NCBI RefSeq assembly: GCF_028401955.1
Contig: NZ_JAQOTJ010000005.1
Span: 1-34,044, forward strand
From: Bacillus sp. BP-3
Lineage (GTDB): Bacteria > Bacillota > Bacilli > Bacillales > Bacillaceae_G
Length of the DNA stretch: 34,044 nt
Reading direction: 5' to 3'
The notes under the pieces are model-generated. The model saw nothing but the letters and a program-made list of their open reading frames with translations. It had not been told where the DNA came from and made no database searches. The position numbers and the translations under genes were made by a program. Shown piece by piece: positions 25,435 through 33,870 of this stretch. How positions within the stretch are numbered: position 1 is the stretch's first letter; every line of letters starts with the position of its first letter.

Positions 25435-25706
25435 TATAACGTTTCTGAGTTTGTATGAATAAACAAAATAATTCCTGCCACAAGTAAAATAATGATAGCG
25501 CCTACAAATAATGTAGTAGAAAAAAACACAAATTTCTCATGTACTTGTTCTCCAGCGCTTTCTAAAAAAATGGAAGTAACATATGTGATTAGGGCTATTC
25601 CTGCCAAAGCACTACCAGGAATAAATCGTCTCATACCACTCTGTTTTAATGTCATATAAGCAAATAGAGCCGTCATGCAAAGTGTAATTCCCCAAAGAAT
25701 AATCAT
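25434..25706 (-). CDS. Small three-TM membrane protein, unknown function
   Basis: 90 residues with three hydrophobic segments (about 2-18, 31-48, 63-85) joined by short loops; the first loop is basic (KQSGMRR), placing it inside. GGGGGAGATGAA precedes the ATG. No family recognised and no conserved polar residues in the membrane segments. It stands alone between mscL and an acetyltransferase gene. Confidence 0.7.
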   Translation of the reverse strand: MIILWGITLCMTALFAYMTLKQSGMRRFIPGSALAGIALITYVTSIFLESAGEQVHEKFVFFSTTLFVGAIIILLVAGIILFIHTNSETL

Positions 25707-25857
25707 TTCATCTCCCCCTCACATAGCCTTTACTATCATTATACATTAGAAATAGTTGTAAAGGGAAACTCCCATTAGAGAAACAGTTTATTAAAAAAGG
25801 GATTTTTTATAAAAAAACAGAAATATGTAAAGAAAAAACAATAGGAGCTGAAATAAT

Positions 25858-26439
25858 TTGTACGACTTATTCACAATAGACTGTGGAGAAATATTACTAC
25901 GAGAATATAGGGTTGATGATGCTGATGCTATATATGAACTCACCTCACAACCTGAAGTTTATGAGTTCTTACCAGATTTCAAAACAACAAGAGAACAGCG
26001 TTTAGATTGGGTAACAAATTATGAAATCCCATCAAATAAGGCGTTTTTATCAGCGGTGCCCAATATCGAAGAACAAACTTATTTAAGATTAGCAATCATA
26101 TTAAAAGAAACTGGTGAGTTTATTGGATTTTGTATGACTGGAATAAAAGAGGAATTACCTGCTCCTAATAGAGAGATCGCTTATGCCATTTCAAAACATT
26201 ATCGGAATAGAGGATATACAACAAAAGCAACAAAAGGATTAATTAACTATTTATTTGAGAAAACAAATGTCGAACTTTTACATGCTATTGCTCTAACACA
26301 AAATATAAGTTCAAATAGAGTCATTCAAAAAAATGGATTTAAACTTGCAGGGGAAATTGAAATTGAAAATCAAACGTATAATCACTACAATCTTCATAAG
26401 AGTGAATGGCAAAGCAATACAAAACTTTCTGCAATTTAG
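25858..26439 (+). CDS. GNAT-family acetyltransferase (RimJ/RimL type)
   Basis: 193 residues. The N-terminal ILLREYRVDDADAIYELTS and central IGFCMTG, EIAYAISKHYRNRGYTTKAT (acetyl-CoA loop) and NISSNRVIQKNGF are the standard order of RimJ/RimL-type N-acetyltransferases. Members acetylate protein N-termini or small molecules; the substrate is not evident. The start is TTG 25858 with ATAGGAG 10 nt before. Several AT-rich codons give it a lower GC content than its neighbours, which may reflect recent acquisition. Confidence 0.85.
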   Translation: MYDLFTIDCGEILLREYRVDDADAIYELTSQPEVYEFLPDFKTTREQRLDWVTNYEIPSNKAFLSAVPNIEEQTYLRLAIILKETGEFIGFCMTGIKEELPAPNREIAYAISKHYRNRGYTTKATKGLINYLFEKTNVELLHAIALTQNISSNRVIQKNGFKLAGEIEIENQTYNHYNLHKSEWQSNTKLSAI

Positions 26440-26450
26440 TTTGTTATTGC

Positions 26451-26497
26451 GTTCACAAAAATGCTCAGAGTAAAAAACTCTGAGCATTTTTGTGAAC
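26451..26497. terminator. Perfect bidirectional terminator between the GNAT gene and ccpA
   Basis: Arms 26451-26471 and 26477-26497 are 21 bp, exactly complementary, loop AAAAA. T-runs lie inside the stem on both strands. It serves two convergent genes. Confidence 0.92.
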
Positions 26498-26524
26498 TGT
26501 TAATATATTTCCAAAAAACCTTTA

Positions 26525-27523
26525 TTACTTCGTTGAATTTCTAAACTGAATACGGTGCGGTAAAATAACTGTATGATCTTCCACCGTTTCTTTGTTCATG
26601 TATTTTGTTAATAGACGCATTGCAACTGCTCCGATGTCATACATTGGTTGTACAACTGTTGAAAGCTGCGGGCGTACCATAAGGGCAAGACGCGTGTTGT
26701 CAAAGCCAAGTACTTCTAAATCATTTGGTACTTTTAAACCTTTATCTTGCACGGCGTGAATTACACCTAGTGCCATTTCATCAGAAGATACGAATACCGC
26801 TGTTGGTTTTTCAGCAAGTTCCCATAGCTTATCTAATGCTTCCATACCAGAATCGTACGTGTAATCACCGTCAACAACAAGCTCTTCGTCGTAAACAATG
26901 CCAGCTTCTTCTAATGCTCGTTTGTAACCTTGTAATTTTTTTGCGCTGCCTGCTTTATCAACGTAAGGGCCCGATACGAAAGCAATTCTTGTATGACCTT
27001 TCTCTAAGAAATGTTTCATTGCATCATACGCTGCTTGTGTGTAATCGATATTTACAGATGGTGTAATATTTTGCTCATCAAACGATGCCGCAAGTACGAT
27101 TGGAACAGGAGATTTTTTAAATTCTTCTACGTGAGTCTCTGTAATATCTTCTCCCATAAATACGATACCATCTACTTGTTTCCCAAGCATTGTATTTAAT
27201 AAATGGAATTCTTTCTCTTTGTTTTGGTCAGAGTTACTTAAAATAATATTATATTTGTACATTGTTGCGATATCTTCAATACCGCGTGCAAGTTCTGCAT
27301 AAAACGTGTTCGAGATATCTGGAATAATAACCCCAACTGTTGTTGTTTTCTTACTTGCTAATCCGCGTGCTACTGCATTTGGACGGTAACCAAGACGTTC
27401 AATCGCCTCTAATACTTTCTTTCTTGTTGTTGGTTTTACATTTGGGTTGCCGTTCACAACACGTGATACCGTTGCCATTGAGACATTTGCTTCGCGCGCT
27501 ACATCATATATTGTTACGTTCAT
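26525..27523 (-). CDS. ccpA: Catabolite control protein A (LacI family)
   Basis: 332 residues, against 334 in B. subtilis. The LacI helix-turn-helix and hinge are complete: [36 protein letters not shown]. The periplasmic-binding-like core follows ([46 protein letters not shown]). CcpA with HPr-Ser-P binds cre sites and governs carbon catabolite control; one strong cre lies in this window upstream of the methionine gamma-lyase. I start at ATG 27523 (MNVTIYD) after AAAGGAGTGTGTG; the longer frame runs through the leader hairpin. Downstream of aroA as in B. subtilis. Confidence 0.97.
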   Translation of the reverse strand: MNVTIYDVAREANVSMATVSRVVNGNPNVKPTTRKKVLEAIERLGYRPNAVARGLASKKTTTVGVIIPDISNTFYAELARGIEDIATMYKYNIILSNSDQNKEKEFHLLNTMLGKQVDGIVFMGEDITETHVEEFKKSPVPIVLAASFDEQNITPSVNIDYTQAAYDAMKHFLEKGHTRIAFVSGPYVDKAGSAKKLQGYKRALEEAGIVYDEELVVDGDYTYDSGMEALDKLWELAEKPTAVFVSSDEMALGVIHAVQDKGLKVPNDLEVLGFDNTRLALMVRPQLSTVVQPMYDIGAVAMRLLTKYMNKETVEDHTVILPHRIQFRNSTK

Positions 27524-27582
27524 CTTTTCACACACTCCTTTATAAAATTCATCTATATAATATGTATCCGTTAACTTGAATG

Positions 27583-27614
27583 AAAAAAAGACATCCACTC
27601 TACTTAAAGATGTC
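27583..27614 (-). terminator. Terminator-like hairpin inside the ccpA leader
   Basis: Minus strand GACATC (27614-27609) pairs with GATGTC (27595-27590), loop 13 nt, followed at once by seven T (27589-27583). It lies between the candidate ccpA promoter and the start codon, so it may attenuate ccpA. Confidence 0.55.
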
Positions 27615-27634
27615 ACTTCCGAGCCCTTTCACTA

Positions 27635-27664
27635 ATGATACGATATAAATAAGGATTGACACAA
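27635..27664 (-). promoter_or_regulatory. Candidate ccpA promoter
   Basis: Minus strand TTGTGT (27664-27659), 18 nt, TATCAT (27640-27635). Moderate match only. Confidence 0.4.
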
Positions 27665-27745
27665 TATTTTCCCGAAAAAGTTTCGAAAAAATTCGTTCCT
27701 TTTCTTATATTTTCATATTTTTAATATAAAAATACCCATTTTCTC

Positions 27746-27780
27746 GAAAAAAATCTATGCAGCGTACAGCTACATAGATT
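27746..27780 (-). terminator. Intrinsic terminator of aroA
   Basis: AATCTATG (27752-27759) pairs with CATAGATT (27773-27780), with AGC/GCT extending inward; six or seven T follow on the minus strand. It separates aroA from ccpA. Confidence 0.85.
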
Positions 27781-27817
27781 ATTGAAGCCATTATCGCGCT
27801 ATTTATGACAGTACCTC

Positions 27818-28888
27818 TTATCTCATACGAAATGCTTTTAATTCATTCATAAATGCATTGAACTCTGGAATATCCATTTGCTGCGCTGAATCAGAAAGGG
27901 CTACAGCTGGATCTGGGTGCACTTCCGCCATAATCGCATCTGCACCGATTGCCATTGCCGCTTTTGCAGTTGGCAATAATAAATCACGGCGTCCTGTTGA
28001 ATGTGTTACATCAACAACAACTGGCAAGTGCGTTTCCTTCTTTAAAATTGGTACAGCAGAAATATCTAACGTATTTCGCGTAGCTTTCTCATACGTACGA
28101 ATGCCGCGCTCACATAAAATAATATCGCCATTTCCTTGTGCAATAATATATTCTGCTGCATACATAAACTCTTCAATTGTTGCGGATAATCCTCGTTTTA
28201 ATAATACCGGCTTATTCACAGAACCAGCTGCTTTTAACAGCTCGAAGTTTTGCATATTACGTGCACCAATTTGAATGACATCTACATAATCAAGCGCCAT
28301 TTCAATATCATTCGGATTTAAAATCTCACTAATAACAGCTAAATCATACTCATCTGCTACTTGGCGTAAAATTTTCAACCCTTCAACACCAAGGCCTTGG
28401 AAATCATATGGTGATGTACGCGGTTTAAATGCTCCGCCGCGCATCAGTTTTAAGCCTTGTTCTTTCATTGCCTCAGCGACTTGGCGAACTTGCTCATAGC
28501 TTTCAACTGCACATGGTCCCATAATAAAATGCGCATTTCCATCACCAATTTTTTCACCTTTAATGTCAACAATCGTATCATCTGACTTTTTCTTACGAGA
28601 TACAAGAAGGGCCTTACGATGATCATCTTCTTGCAATTCTAAACCTGTTTTAAAAATTTGTTTAAATAAATGTTGAAGCGTTGATGTTTCAAATGGCCCA
28701 TCATTATTTTCCGTAATTAAATCGAGCATTTTACGTTCGCGCACCGGATCAAAACGTTTCACACCTTGTACTTCTTTTAACTTGCCAACTTCTTGTACAA
28801 GACGACCGCGCTCATTTAATAACTTTAAAATTTGTAAGTTCGTTTCATCAATTTGAGAACGTAACCGATCTAACTCCTGTGATGCCAT
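27818..28888 (-). CDS. aroA: Bifunctional chorismate mutase / DAHP synthase
   Basis: 356-358 residues. The first ~90 form an AroQ-type chorismate mutase ([33 protein letters not shown]). The rest is a KDPG-like DAHP synthase of the AroA(G) type with [62 protein letters not shown] and IMAEVHPDP (metal and PEP ligands). It makes the first shikimate-pathway intermediate, and the mutase domain provides feedback by chorismate or prephenate. Start ATG 28888 follows AGAGGTGG; the upstream extension has no site. A CodY-like palindrome lies about 180 nt upstream. Confidence 0.96.
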   Translation of the reverse strand: MASQELDRLRSQIDETNLQILKLLNERGRLVQEVGKLKEVQGVKRFDPVRERKMLDLITENNDGPFETSTLQHLFKQIFKTGLELQEDDHRKALLVSRKKKSDDTIVDIKGEKIGDGNAHFIMGPCAVESYEQVRQVAEAMKEQGLKLMRGGAFKPRTSPYDFQGLGVEGLKILRQVADEYDLAVISEILNPNDIEMALDYVDVIQIGARNMQNFELLKAAGSVNKPVLLKRGLSATIEEFMYAAEYIIAQGNGDIILCERGIRTYEKATRNTLDISAVPILKKETHLPVVVDVTHSTGRRDLLLPTAKAAMAIGADAIMAEVHPDPAVALSDSAQQMDIPEFNAFMNELKAFRMR

Positions 28889-28956
28889 AATAAAGCCACC
28901 TCTTTCAAGTTTTATATGTATACTAACAAATATAAATACCATTCATAAGATAATTT

Positions 28957-28985
28957 ATTATATATGATACATATACAGATGTCAC
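28957..28985 (-). promoter_or_regulatory. Sigma-A promoter of aroA
   Basis: Minus strand GTGACA (28985-28980), 17 nt, TATAAT (28962-28957), about 70 nt before the start. A second candidate, TTGACG-N17-TTAAAT, lies further up, next to the CodY-like box. Confidence 0.7.
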
Positions 28986-29065
28986 TTCATACACATCGCA
29001 TAAGACTGCCTATGGAATCGTTATTTTCTCTTCATTTAATCGTAAAATATATAGCCCGTCAATAT

Positions 29066-29080
29066 TATTTTCAGAAAATA
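29066..29080. promoter_or_regulatory. CodY-like box upstream of aroA
   Basis: TATTTTCAGAAAATA is a perfect palindrome and matches CodY AATTTTCWGAAAATT at 13 of 15 positions. It lies between the ytxJ terminator and the distal aroA promoter candidate. Confidence 0.55.
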
Positions 29081-29108
29081 AAAAAAGCAAGCGGATTTGC
29101 TTGCTTTT
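29079..29108 (-). terminator. Intrinsic terminator of ytxJ
   Basis: AAAAGCAAGC and its exact complement with a 6-nt loop; minus strand continues in T. Just past the stop codon. Confidence 0.9.
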
Positions 29109-29110
29109 CC

Positions 29111-29437
29111 TTATTGTATATTTTCTTTTAACGCTTGCTTCGTAATGTTCCAATGTGATGCATGCCAGAGTACTTTACTATCTTTTATGTATAATACTTG
29201 CGGCGATTCATGTCTAATTCCAAAGTATTCCGCAATTCTACTGGAAACCGGACGTGCATCTTGTACATATAAATAATAGGCTGGCACAGCTTGCTCTTCA
29301 CCAAGGTATTCTTGAAACGCTGTGAAACCACCTTGGCTAATTGGACATGTTGTACTATGTTTAAATAAGATATACGGCTCTTTACTTGCTATGATTTCTT
29401 CAAATTGTTCCATTGTTTCAATCTTTGTCATGCTCAT
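29111..29437 (-). CDS. ytxJ: Bacillithiol system thioredoxin-like protein YtxJ
   Basis: 108 residues with a thioredoxin-like fold and a single active-site cysteine in HSTTCPIS (C31), the monothiol CPxS motif of YtxJ. YYLYVQDARPVSSRIAEYFG and HESPQVLYI (cis-Pro region) complete the fold. The family is associated with bacillithiol redox control; a bacilliredoxin-type role is proposed rather than shown. ATG 29437 follows GAGAGGCG within the end of ytxG; the two genes are separated by one base. In B. subtilis ytxH lies between them, so ytxH has been lost here or lies elsewhere. Confidence 0.9.
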   Translation of the reverse strand: MSMTKIETMEQFEEIIASKEPYILFKHSTTCPISQGGFTAFQEYLGEEQAVPAYYLYVQDARPVSSRIAEYFGIRHESPQVLYIKDSKVLWHASHWNITKQALKENIQ

Positions 29438-29438
29438 A

Positions 29439-29942
29439 TTATTCGCCTCTCATTCGAATCGGAAGCCGCGGTAATTTCTTTTCTTTTTTCGGCTTCTTCT
29501 CTGTCCTTTCAACCTTCTCTACTTCCTCTTCTTTTTTCTTTGCCCGGAAGCGATTGTACACATCAATAACCGCATTACTCCATTGCACCACTTGCGCTAC
29601 TTTATCAGCATTATTTTCTACTTGATGTGCAACAGAATCAGAAACGCCGCGTAATCGTGTGTTTAAAGAATGAATTGTTGTTCCGATTCCCTCTACACCT
29701 TCTATCACTTTATTTAGCGACTGCGATTTCTGTTGAATATCATCTGCTAATGCATTTGTTTTATGAAGAAGTTGCTCTGTTTCCACTGAAATGCCTTGCA
29801 TTTGTTTTTCCAGATCTTCCATCGTACTTGCGACATTTTCTAACGTCTTTTGAACAGATAGTAATGTTCGACATACATAGACAACTAATACGGCAAACGC
29901 AATTGCGATGATGGCTACACTGACGTATAAAAGAATTTGCAT
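29439..29942 (-). CDS. ytxG: YtxG-like DUF948 membrane protein
   Basis: 167 residues: an N-terminal membrane anchor (about 2-24, QILLYVSVAIIAIAFAVLVV), then a long coiled coil with heptad spacing (LLSVQKTLENVASTMEDLEK, LLHKTNALADDIQQK) and a highly basic-acidic tail (KKEEEVEKVERTEKKPKKEKK). This is the layout of DUF948/YtxG general stress proteins. ATG 29942 has AAAGGAG 8 nt before it; a GTG nine bases earlier overlaps that site. First gene of the ytxG-ytxJ pair. Confidence 0.88.
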   Translation of the reverse strand: MQILLYVSVAIIAIAFAVLVVYVCRTLLSVQKTLENVASTMEDLEKQMQGISVETEQLLHKTNALADDIQQKSQSLNKVIEGVEGIGTTIHSLNTRLRGVSDSVAHQVENNADKVAQVVQWSNAVIDVYNRFRAKKKEEEVEKVERTEKKPKKEKKLPRLPIRMRGE

Positions 29943-30374
29943 ACGAATCACTCCTTTATCTTTTTATGCTTTTTTCTATTATACAATCATTTTCCGTTTC
30001 ATTCTAATTGTTCCATATTTGGCTATGAGTTTTACCTTTTATTTAAATCAGATGAAACTTCCTCCCCACTAATGAAAAGCCCGCCCAATTAAGTGTATAC
30101 CAGTAGTTATCCCCCGCATATCTTCTCTGTTTCCTAAGTACCTTGAAATGAGAATGCGAGATGAATCCATTTTGACTTTTGAACCTATAAGTCACTGCTA
30201 TGTAAAACAAAGAGTGGCCTTCACACGTTTTTTCTTTATATGTGGTCATGAAAGGGACTACATATAAAGAAAAAATTTTATGCGAATGTTTCAATTTGTT
30301 TTCATAGTGAATAACGAATTGAAATATGCTATGATTGTGGCCACGAATAACCAAATATATCCAGGGGGGCATTT
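29943..30374. other. Intergenic region between ytxG and the protease gene, with a 20-bp inverted repeat
   Basis: No gene supported. At 30228-30275 two 20-nt arms (TTTTTTCTTTATATGTGGTC and its complement with one G-U) flank the loop ATGAAAGG, ending about 100 nt before the protease start. The remainder holds no feature I can support; a TATGAT at 30329-30334 could be a -10. Confidence 0.45.
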
Positions 30375-31391
30375 ATGAAAAAATTAAATTTTTTGGTTTT
30401 CGGAACTATATTTAGTGTAATTTTCACATTATGTTTAAGTACGAATTTAGCATTTGCAACATCTAATGATGAAAATACTACTTTAAGAAATAACGATTCT
30501 CTTACCCAATCTAAAACCGCTCCAACAATCCCACCTACTATTCAAGATCCCAAAAATACAGAAGATCCTGCCGGCTATTGGACAAAAGAAAAGATGAAAA
30601 ATGCAATTCCAGCAGACAAAATTAAAAATGATGAAAAAAAAGAAACGAATCCAGAGCAATTTGAATCTTCTTTACTAGGAGAGCCTACTAATATTTCTGA
30701 TCCCGTTCTACCCGAAACTAACAATAACTTAAACGAAGCAAATGTAGTTGTTCCATCTACAGCAGGCAAAGTATTTTTTTCATATGGCGGAAAAGATTAT
30801 GTTTGTTCTGCTTCTTCAATTAACAATAATTATAAAAATCTTGTTATAACAGCAGGCCATTGTGTAAATGGAGGAAAAGGGAAAGGATGGCACTCAAATA
30901 TTGCATTTGCTCCAGCATATCGTAATGGTTCAACACCTTATGGTATTTGGAACTGGAAAGAAGCGCGGACATTCAACGCCTGGATAAATGATAGTAATTT
31001 CAGCTATGACCAAGCATTTTTTACTGTTTTCCCAAGGAATGGAAAAGACTTAGTAAATACGATTGGAGGAAATGGACTTTCCACTGGATATGGTACGAAT
31101 CAACCAGACGTTCGTATTTTTGGCTGGCCCGCCGAAAAACCATATGATGGACAGATAGCTCATTATTGCGATGGACCTACAACTAGTAGAGGATGGTTTA
31201 GCAGCGATGCCGCCATGAAGTGTGGTATGAATGGCGGAGCTAGTGGTGGACCTTGGTTAAGAGAAAGAATTAATCAAGATCTTGGTTATGTTTTTGCAGT
31301 GACATCTCGGCGTTCAACTTCTGGCACACCAACTTTGTATGCAACCCCTAACTCTAAGGATGTTAAAACAATGTTTGATCAAATGAAATAA
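30375..31391 (+). CDS. Secreted V8/glutamyl-endopeptidase-like serine protease
   Basis: 338 residues. A signal peptide (MKKLNF, hydrophobic core to about 25, cleavage probably after AFA at 28) and a ~95-residue Lys/Asn/Pro-rich pro-region precede the chymotrypsin-like S1B domain. The catalytic triad is visible: H162 in ITAGHCVNGG, D212 in SYDQAFF and S290 in MNGGASGGPWL. C144 and C163 could form a disulfide. The protein should be exported and processed; preference for Glu is a family inference. CAGGGGGGCATTT precedes the ATG. Strong terminator downstream. Confidence 0.9.
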   Translation: MKKLNFLVFGTIFSVIFTLCLSTNLAFATSNDENTTLRNNDSLTQSKTAPTIPPTIQDPKNTEDPAGYWTKEKMKNAIPADKIKNDEKKETNPEQFESSLLGEPTNISDPVLPETNNNLNEANVVVPSTAGKVFFSYGGKDYVCSASSINNNYKNLVITAGHCVNGGKGKGWHSNIAFAPAYRNGSTPYGIWNWKEARTFNAWINDSNFSYDQAFFTVFPRNGKDLVNTIGGNGLSTGYGTNQPDVRIFGWPAEKPYDGQIAHYCDGPTTSRGWFSSDAAMKCGMNGGASGGPWLRERINQDLGYVFAVTSRRSTSGTPTLYATPNSKDVKTMFDQMK

Positions 31392-31424
31392 CGTATAAGC
31401 CATTTATCAGTAAATAGCATATAT

Positions 31425-31466
31425 AACAAAGAGTAACTAGAAATACATACTGGTTACTCTTTGTTT
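31425..31466 (+). terminator. Intrinsic terminator of the protease gene
   Basis: Perfect 13-bp stem AACAAAGAGTAAC with complement, 15-nt loop, then TTGTTTT. Confidence 0.88.
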
Positions 31467-31555
31467 GTTTTAGGACAGAAAATAACAACTATCTACAACT
31501 TACTCTTTTCACGTTTTACATTTATAATTTTCTTGCCAATATTTCGATAAATCAT

Positions 31556-31584
31556 TAAACAAATTTAGATAAGTAGGTTACAAT
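31556..31584 (+). promoter_or_regulatory. Candidate sigma-A promoter of the M29 aminopeptidase gene
   Basis: TAAACA, 17 nt, TACAAT; about 35 nt before the ATG. Confidence 0.5.
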
Positions 31585-31618
31585 AAGGAAGGATGCATAT
31601 ATAAGGGAGGTTTTACAT

Positions 31619-32734
31619 ATGAAAGACCCACGTATTGAAACATTAGCAAAAAATTTAATTAATTACTCTATTCGTTTACAAAAAGGCGAAAAAGTATTAA
31701 TCGAAAACTTCGGCTTACAAAAAGAGCTAGTAACAGCACTTGTAAAAGCTGCATATGAAGCTGGTGGTTATCCATTCGTACTATTAAAAGATCATCAAGT
31801 AGACCGCTCTTTAATGATGGGCGCAACAGAAGAACATTTCGAGCAAATCGCTGCATATGAAGCGAGCGTAATGAAAGATATGGATGCTTATATCGGCCTT
31901 CGCTCTGGTGATAACGTAAATGAACAAGCGGACGTTCCAAGTGAGCGTATGAAAGTTTACGGTAACACAGTAGGTAAAAAAGTACATAGAGACATTCGTG
32001 TTCCAAAAACAAGATGGGTTGTACTGCGCTATCCAAATGCTGCGATGGCACAGCTTGCAAAAATGAGCACAGAAGGATTTGAAGACTTCTACTTTGACGT
32101 ATGTAACTTAGACTACGCGAAAATGGATAAAGCGATGGACAATCTTGTTGAGTTTATGAACAAAACAGATAAAGTGCGTCTTGTTGGACCTGGCACTGAC
32201 TTAACATTCTCTATTAAAGACATCCCGGCAATTAAATGTGCTGGTCACTTAAATATTCCAGACGGCGAAGTATACTCTGCGCCTGTTCGCGATTCTGTTA
32301 ACGGTACAGTTTCTTACAACACACCATCTCCTTACAACGGTTACATGTTCGAAAATGTAAAACTTACATTTAAAGACGGTAAAATCATTGAAGCAACTGC
32401 AAACGATACAGAGCGCATTAACAAAATTTTCGATACAGACGAAGGTGCACGCTACGTTGGTGAATTCGCAATCGGCGTAAACCCATACATTTTACATCCA
32501 ATGGGCGATATTCTATTCGACGAGAAAATCGACGGCAGCTTCCACTTCACACCTGGACAGGCATACGACGATGCATGGAATGGCAACAACTCTAACATCC
32601 ACTGGGATTTAGTATGCATCCAGCGCCCTGAATATGGCGGCGGCGAAATTTACTTCGACGACGTATTAATCCGTAAAGACGGCCGCTTCGTTGTACCTGA
32701 ATTAGAAGCATTAAACCCTGAGAACTTAAAATAA
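31619..32734 (+). CDS. M29-family metalloaminopeptidase (AmpS/PepS type)
   Basis: 371 residues of the thermophilic aminopeptidase (M29) family, which removes N-terminal residues from peptides using two metal ions. The N-terminal MKDPRIETLAKNLINYSIRL and the ligand regions in the second half are clear: NIPDGEVYSAPV, GEFAIGVNP, LHPMGDILFDEKIDGSFHFT and NSNIHWDLVC. It is about 35-40 residues shorter than the 409-residue AmpS type but keeps all ligand regions, so it is probably a short paralogue group. AAGGGAGG lies 8 nt before the ATG. Codon use is strongly biased (high expression). Confidence 0.92.
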   Translation: MKDPRIETLAKNLINYSIRLQKGEKVLIENFGLQKELVTALVKAAYEAGGYPFVLLKDHQVDRSLMMGATEEHFEQIAAYEASVMKDMDAYIGLRSGDNVNEQADVPSERMKVYGNTVGKKVHRDIRVPKTRWVVLRYPNAAMAQLAKMSTEGFEDFYFDVCNLDYAKMDKAMDNLVEFMNKTDKVRLVGPGTDLTFSIKDIPAIKCAGHLNIPDGEVYSAPVRDSVNGTVSYNTPSPYNGYMFENVKLTFKDGKIIEATANDTERINKIFDTDEGARYVGEFAIGVNPYILHPMGDILFDEKIDGSFHFTPGQAYDDAWNGNNSNIHWDLVCIQRPEYGGGEIYFDDVLIRKDGRFVVPELEALNPENLK

Positions 32735-32778
32735 AAAACAAAGGTGAGCACAACAACCTGTGCTCACCTTTGTTTTTT
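32733..32778 (+). terminator. Intrinsic terminator of the aminopeptidase gene
   Basis: Perfect 20-bp stem (arms 32733-32752 and 32759-32778), loop 6 nt, ending in six T; the stop codon lies at its 5' edge. Confidence 0.93.
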
Positions 32779-32803
32779 ATAGATACAAATTGAAGAATTA
32801 ACA

Positions 32804-32929
32804 TAAAAAAACCTTTGCTTTTTCGGTGGGCGAGAGCATCTAGCCATGCATAGAATCGGTCAGGGCCTATTTCTGCCACATGCGCAGTGAAAACCAAAAA
32901 AAGCAAACAACTGCAGGTTCCTTTTTTTC
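32804..32929 (+). repeat. Dispersed repeat family A, copy 2
   Basis: Core 32831-32886 matches copy 1. Its ends are inverted repeats: AACCTTTGCTTTTT at the left and AAAAAAAGCAAA followed by GCAGGTT at the right, so the entire ~125-nt element can fold as one long stem. No coding frame. Confidence 0.7.
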
Positions 32930-33009
32930 ATAACAGCAATCTATTTACACAAAACATTTTACGTTCTCATCATTTCAGTAATCCATTTATGAGCATAATA
33001 ACTTATTTA

Positions 33010-33645
33010 TTAATTTGCTGTACTCTTTTTTGAGTAATATGCTGAAAGTAAATTAAACTCCACATGCAAAAGCAGTGGAAAAACAATTGATAGTGAGTAA
33101 TCCGTAATCGCACCAAACGTGATTCCCCCGACAAATGCGAACAGCATAAATTTCATGCTAGTCTGATTAAAGCTGTAATATTGTAAGTGAGCTACAGCGA
33201 ATAGAAAGGAAGATATTATGATCGGTACCGTAACTGGTATGTAAGCTACTTCATAAAAAGGGTATTTTGAGAATGAATTATTAAGTATTGGTATAATCAT
33301 CCCTCTGAAAATTACTTCTTCAAAAATAGGATACATAATTACAAAGTTTAAGATGTTCCTTTTCCCGCTCGGCTTATATCCTGAGTATCGCGAAATGAAA
33401 ATATTCGTAATCGCGGCAATCAAGATTAATAGAACAGTTGGTTCGTAGTGAATTGGTAAACGGAATACATAATTATCTTCATAAAAATAACTAATTACTG
33501 TCAGCAGTGTTCCCCATATATAAATAATTTCATTTTCTATCTTTCGGTACAACGTTCTTCCAATAATAACGCGAACTGTAATATCAACAATTTTATATGA
33601 AAAAGCTAATAAAACAACAAGTACCAAAGCAATAAGGTAGCTCAT
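33010..33645 (-). CDS. CPBP-family intramembrane metalloprotease
   Basis: 211 residues with about six membrane segments. The ABI/CPBP motifs are visible: FEEVIFRG (motif 1, EExxxR type), FAVAHLQYY (motif 2 His) and HVEFNLLSAYYSKK (motif 3 His/Asn). Members cleave within the membrane, acting in CAAX processing, bacteriocin self-immunity or maturation; nothing nearby says which. The ribosome binding site (AGGGTGA, about 9 nt before ATG) is modest. No adjacent bacteriocin gene is visible within the window. Confidence 0.88.
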   Translation of the reverse strand: MSYLIALVLVVLLAFSYKIVDITVRVIIGRTLYRKIENEIIYIWGTLLTVISYFYEDNYVFRLPIHYEPTVLLILIAAITNIFISRYSGYKPSGKRNILNFVIMYPIFEEVIFRGMIIPILNNSFSKYPFYEVAYIPVTVPIIISSFLFAVAHLQYYSFNQTSMKFMLFAFVGGITFGAITDYSLSIVFPLLLHVEFNLLSAYYSKKSTAN

Positions 33646-33716
33646 ATCGATTTATCACCCTATCTCACAAGGAACTCCTTTACAATTAAAAGGTCTTTAT
33701 ATTAGGCTTTTAATTT

Positions 33717-33785
33717 GGATTTATCCCGCATTAACGGGCAGTAATACCCCCACTGATTAAAGTTTCACTTTATTGTAAGGCTCTA
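33717..33785 (+). repeat. Dispersed repeat family B, copy 2
   Basis: TTTATCCCGCATTAACGGGC, AG, TAATACCCCC, ACTGATTAAAGTTTCACTTTAT. CCCG and CGGG form a small stem. It resembles a short intergenic repeat that I recall as common in B. cereus-group genomes. The rest of 33646-33870 shows no gene. Confidence 0.55.
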
Positions 33786-33870
33786 TTCATTTCTTCTTAA
33801 ATGTGTTGTTTTAGAATAAAGTCTAATTAAAAACTAATTATTCTTGTGTAGAATAAATTTACTAAGCCTA

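Noticed and set aside
30043-30372. 109-codon minus-strand frame upstream of the protease gene
   Set aside because: No ribosome binding site, no recognisable protein character, and it runs through a 20-bp inverted repeat.
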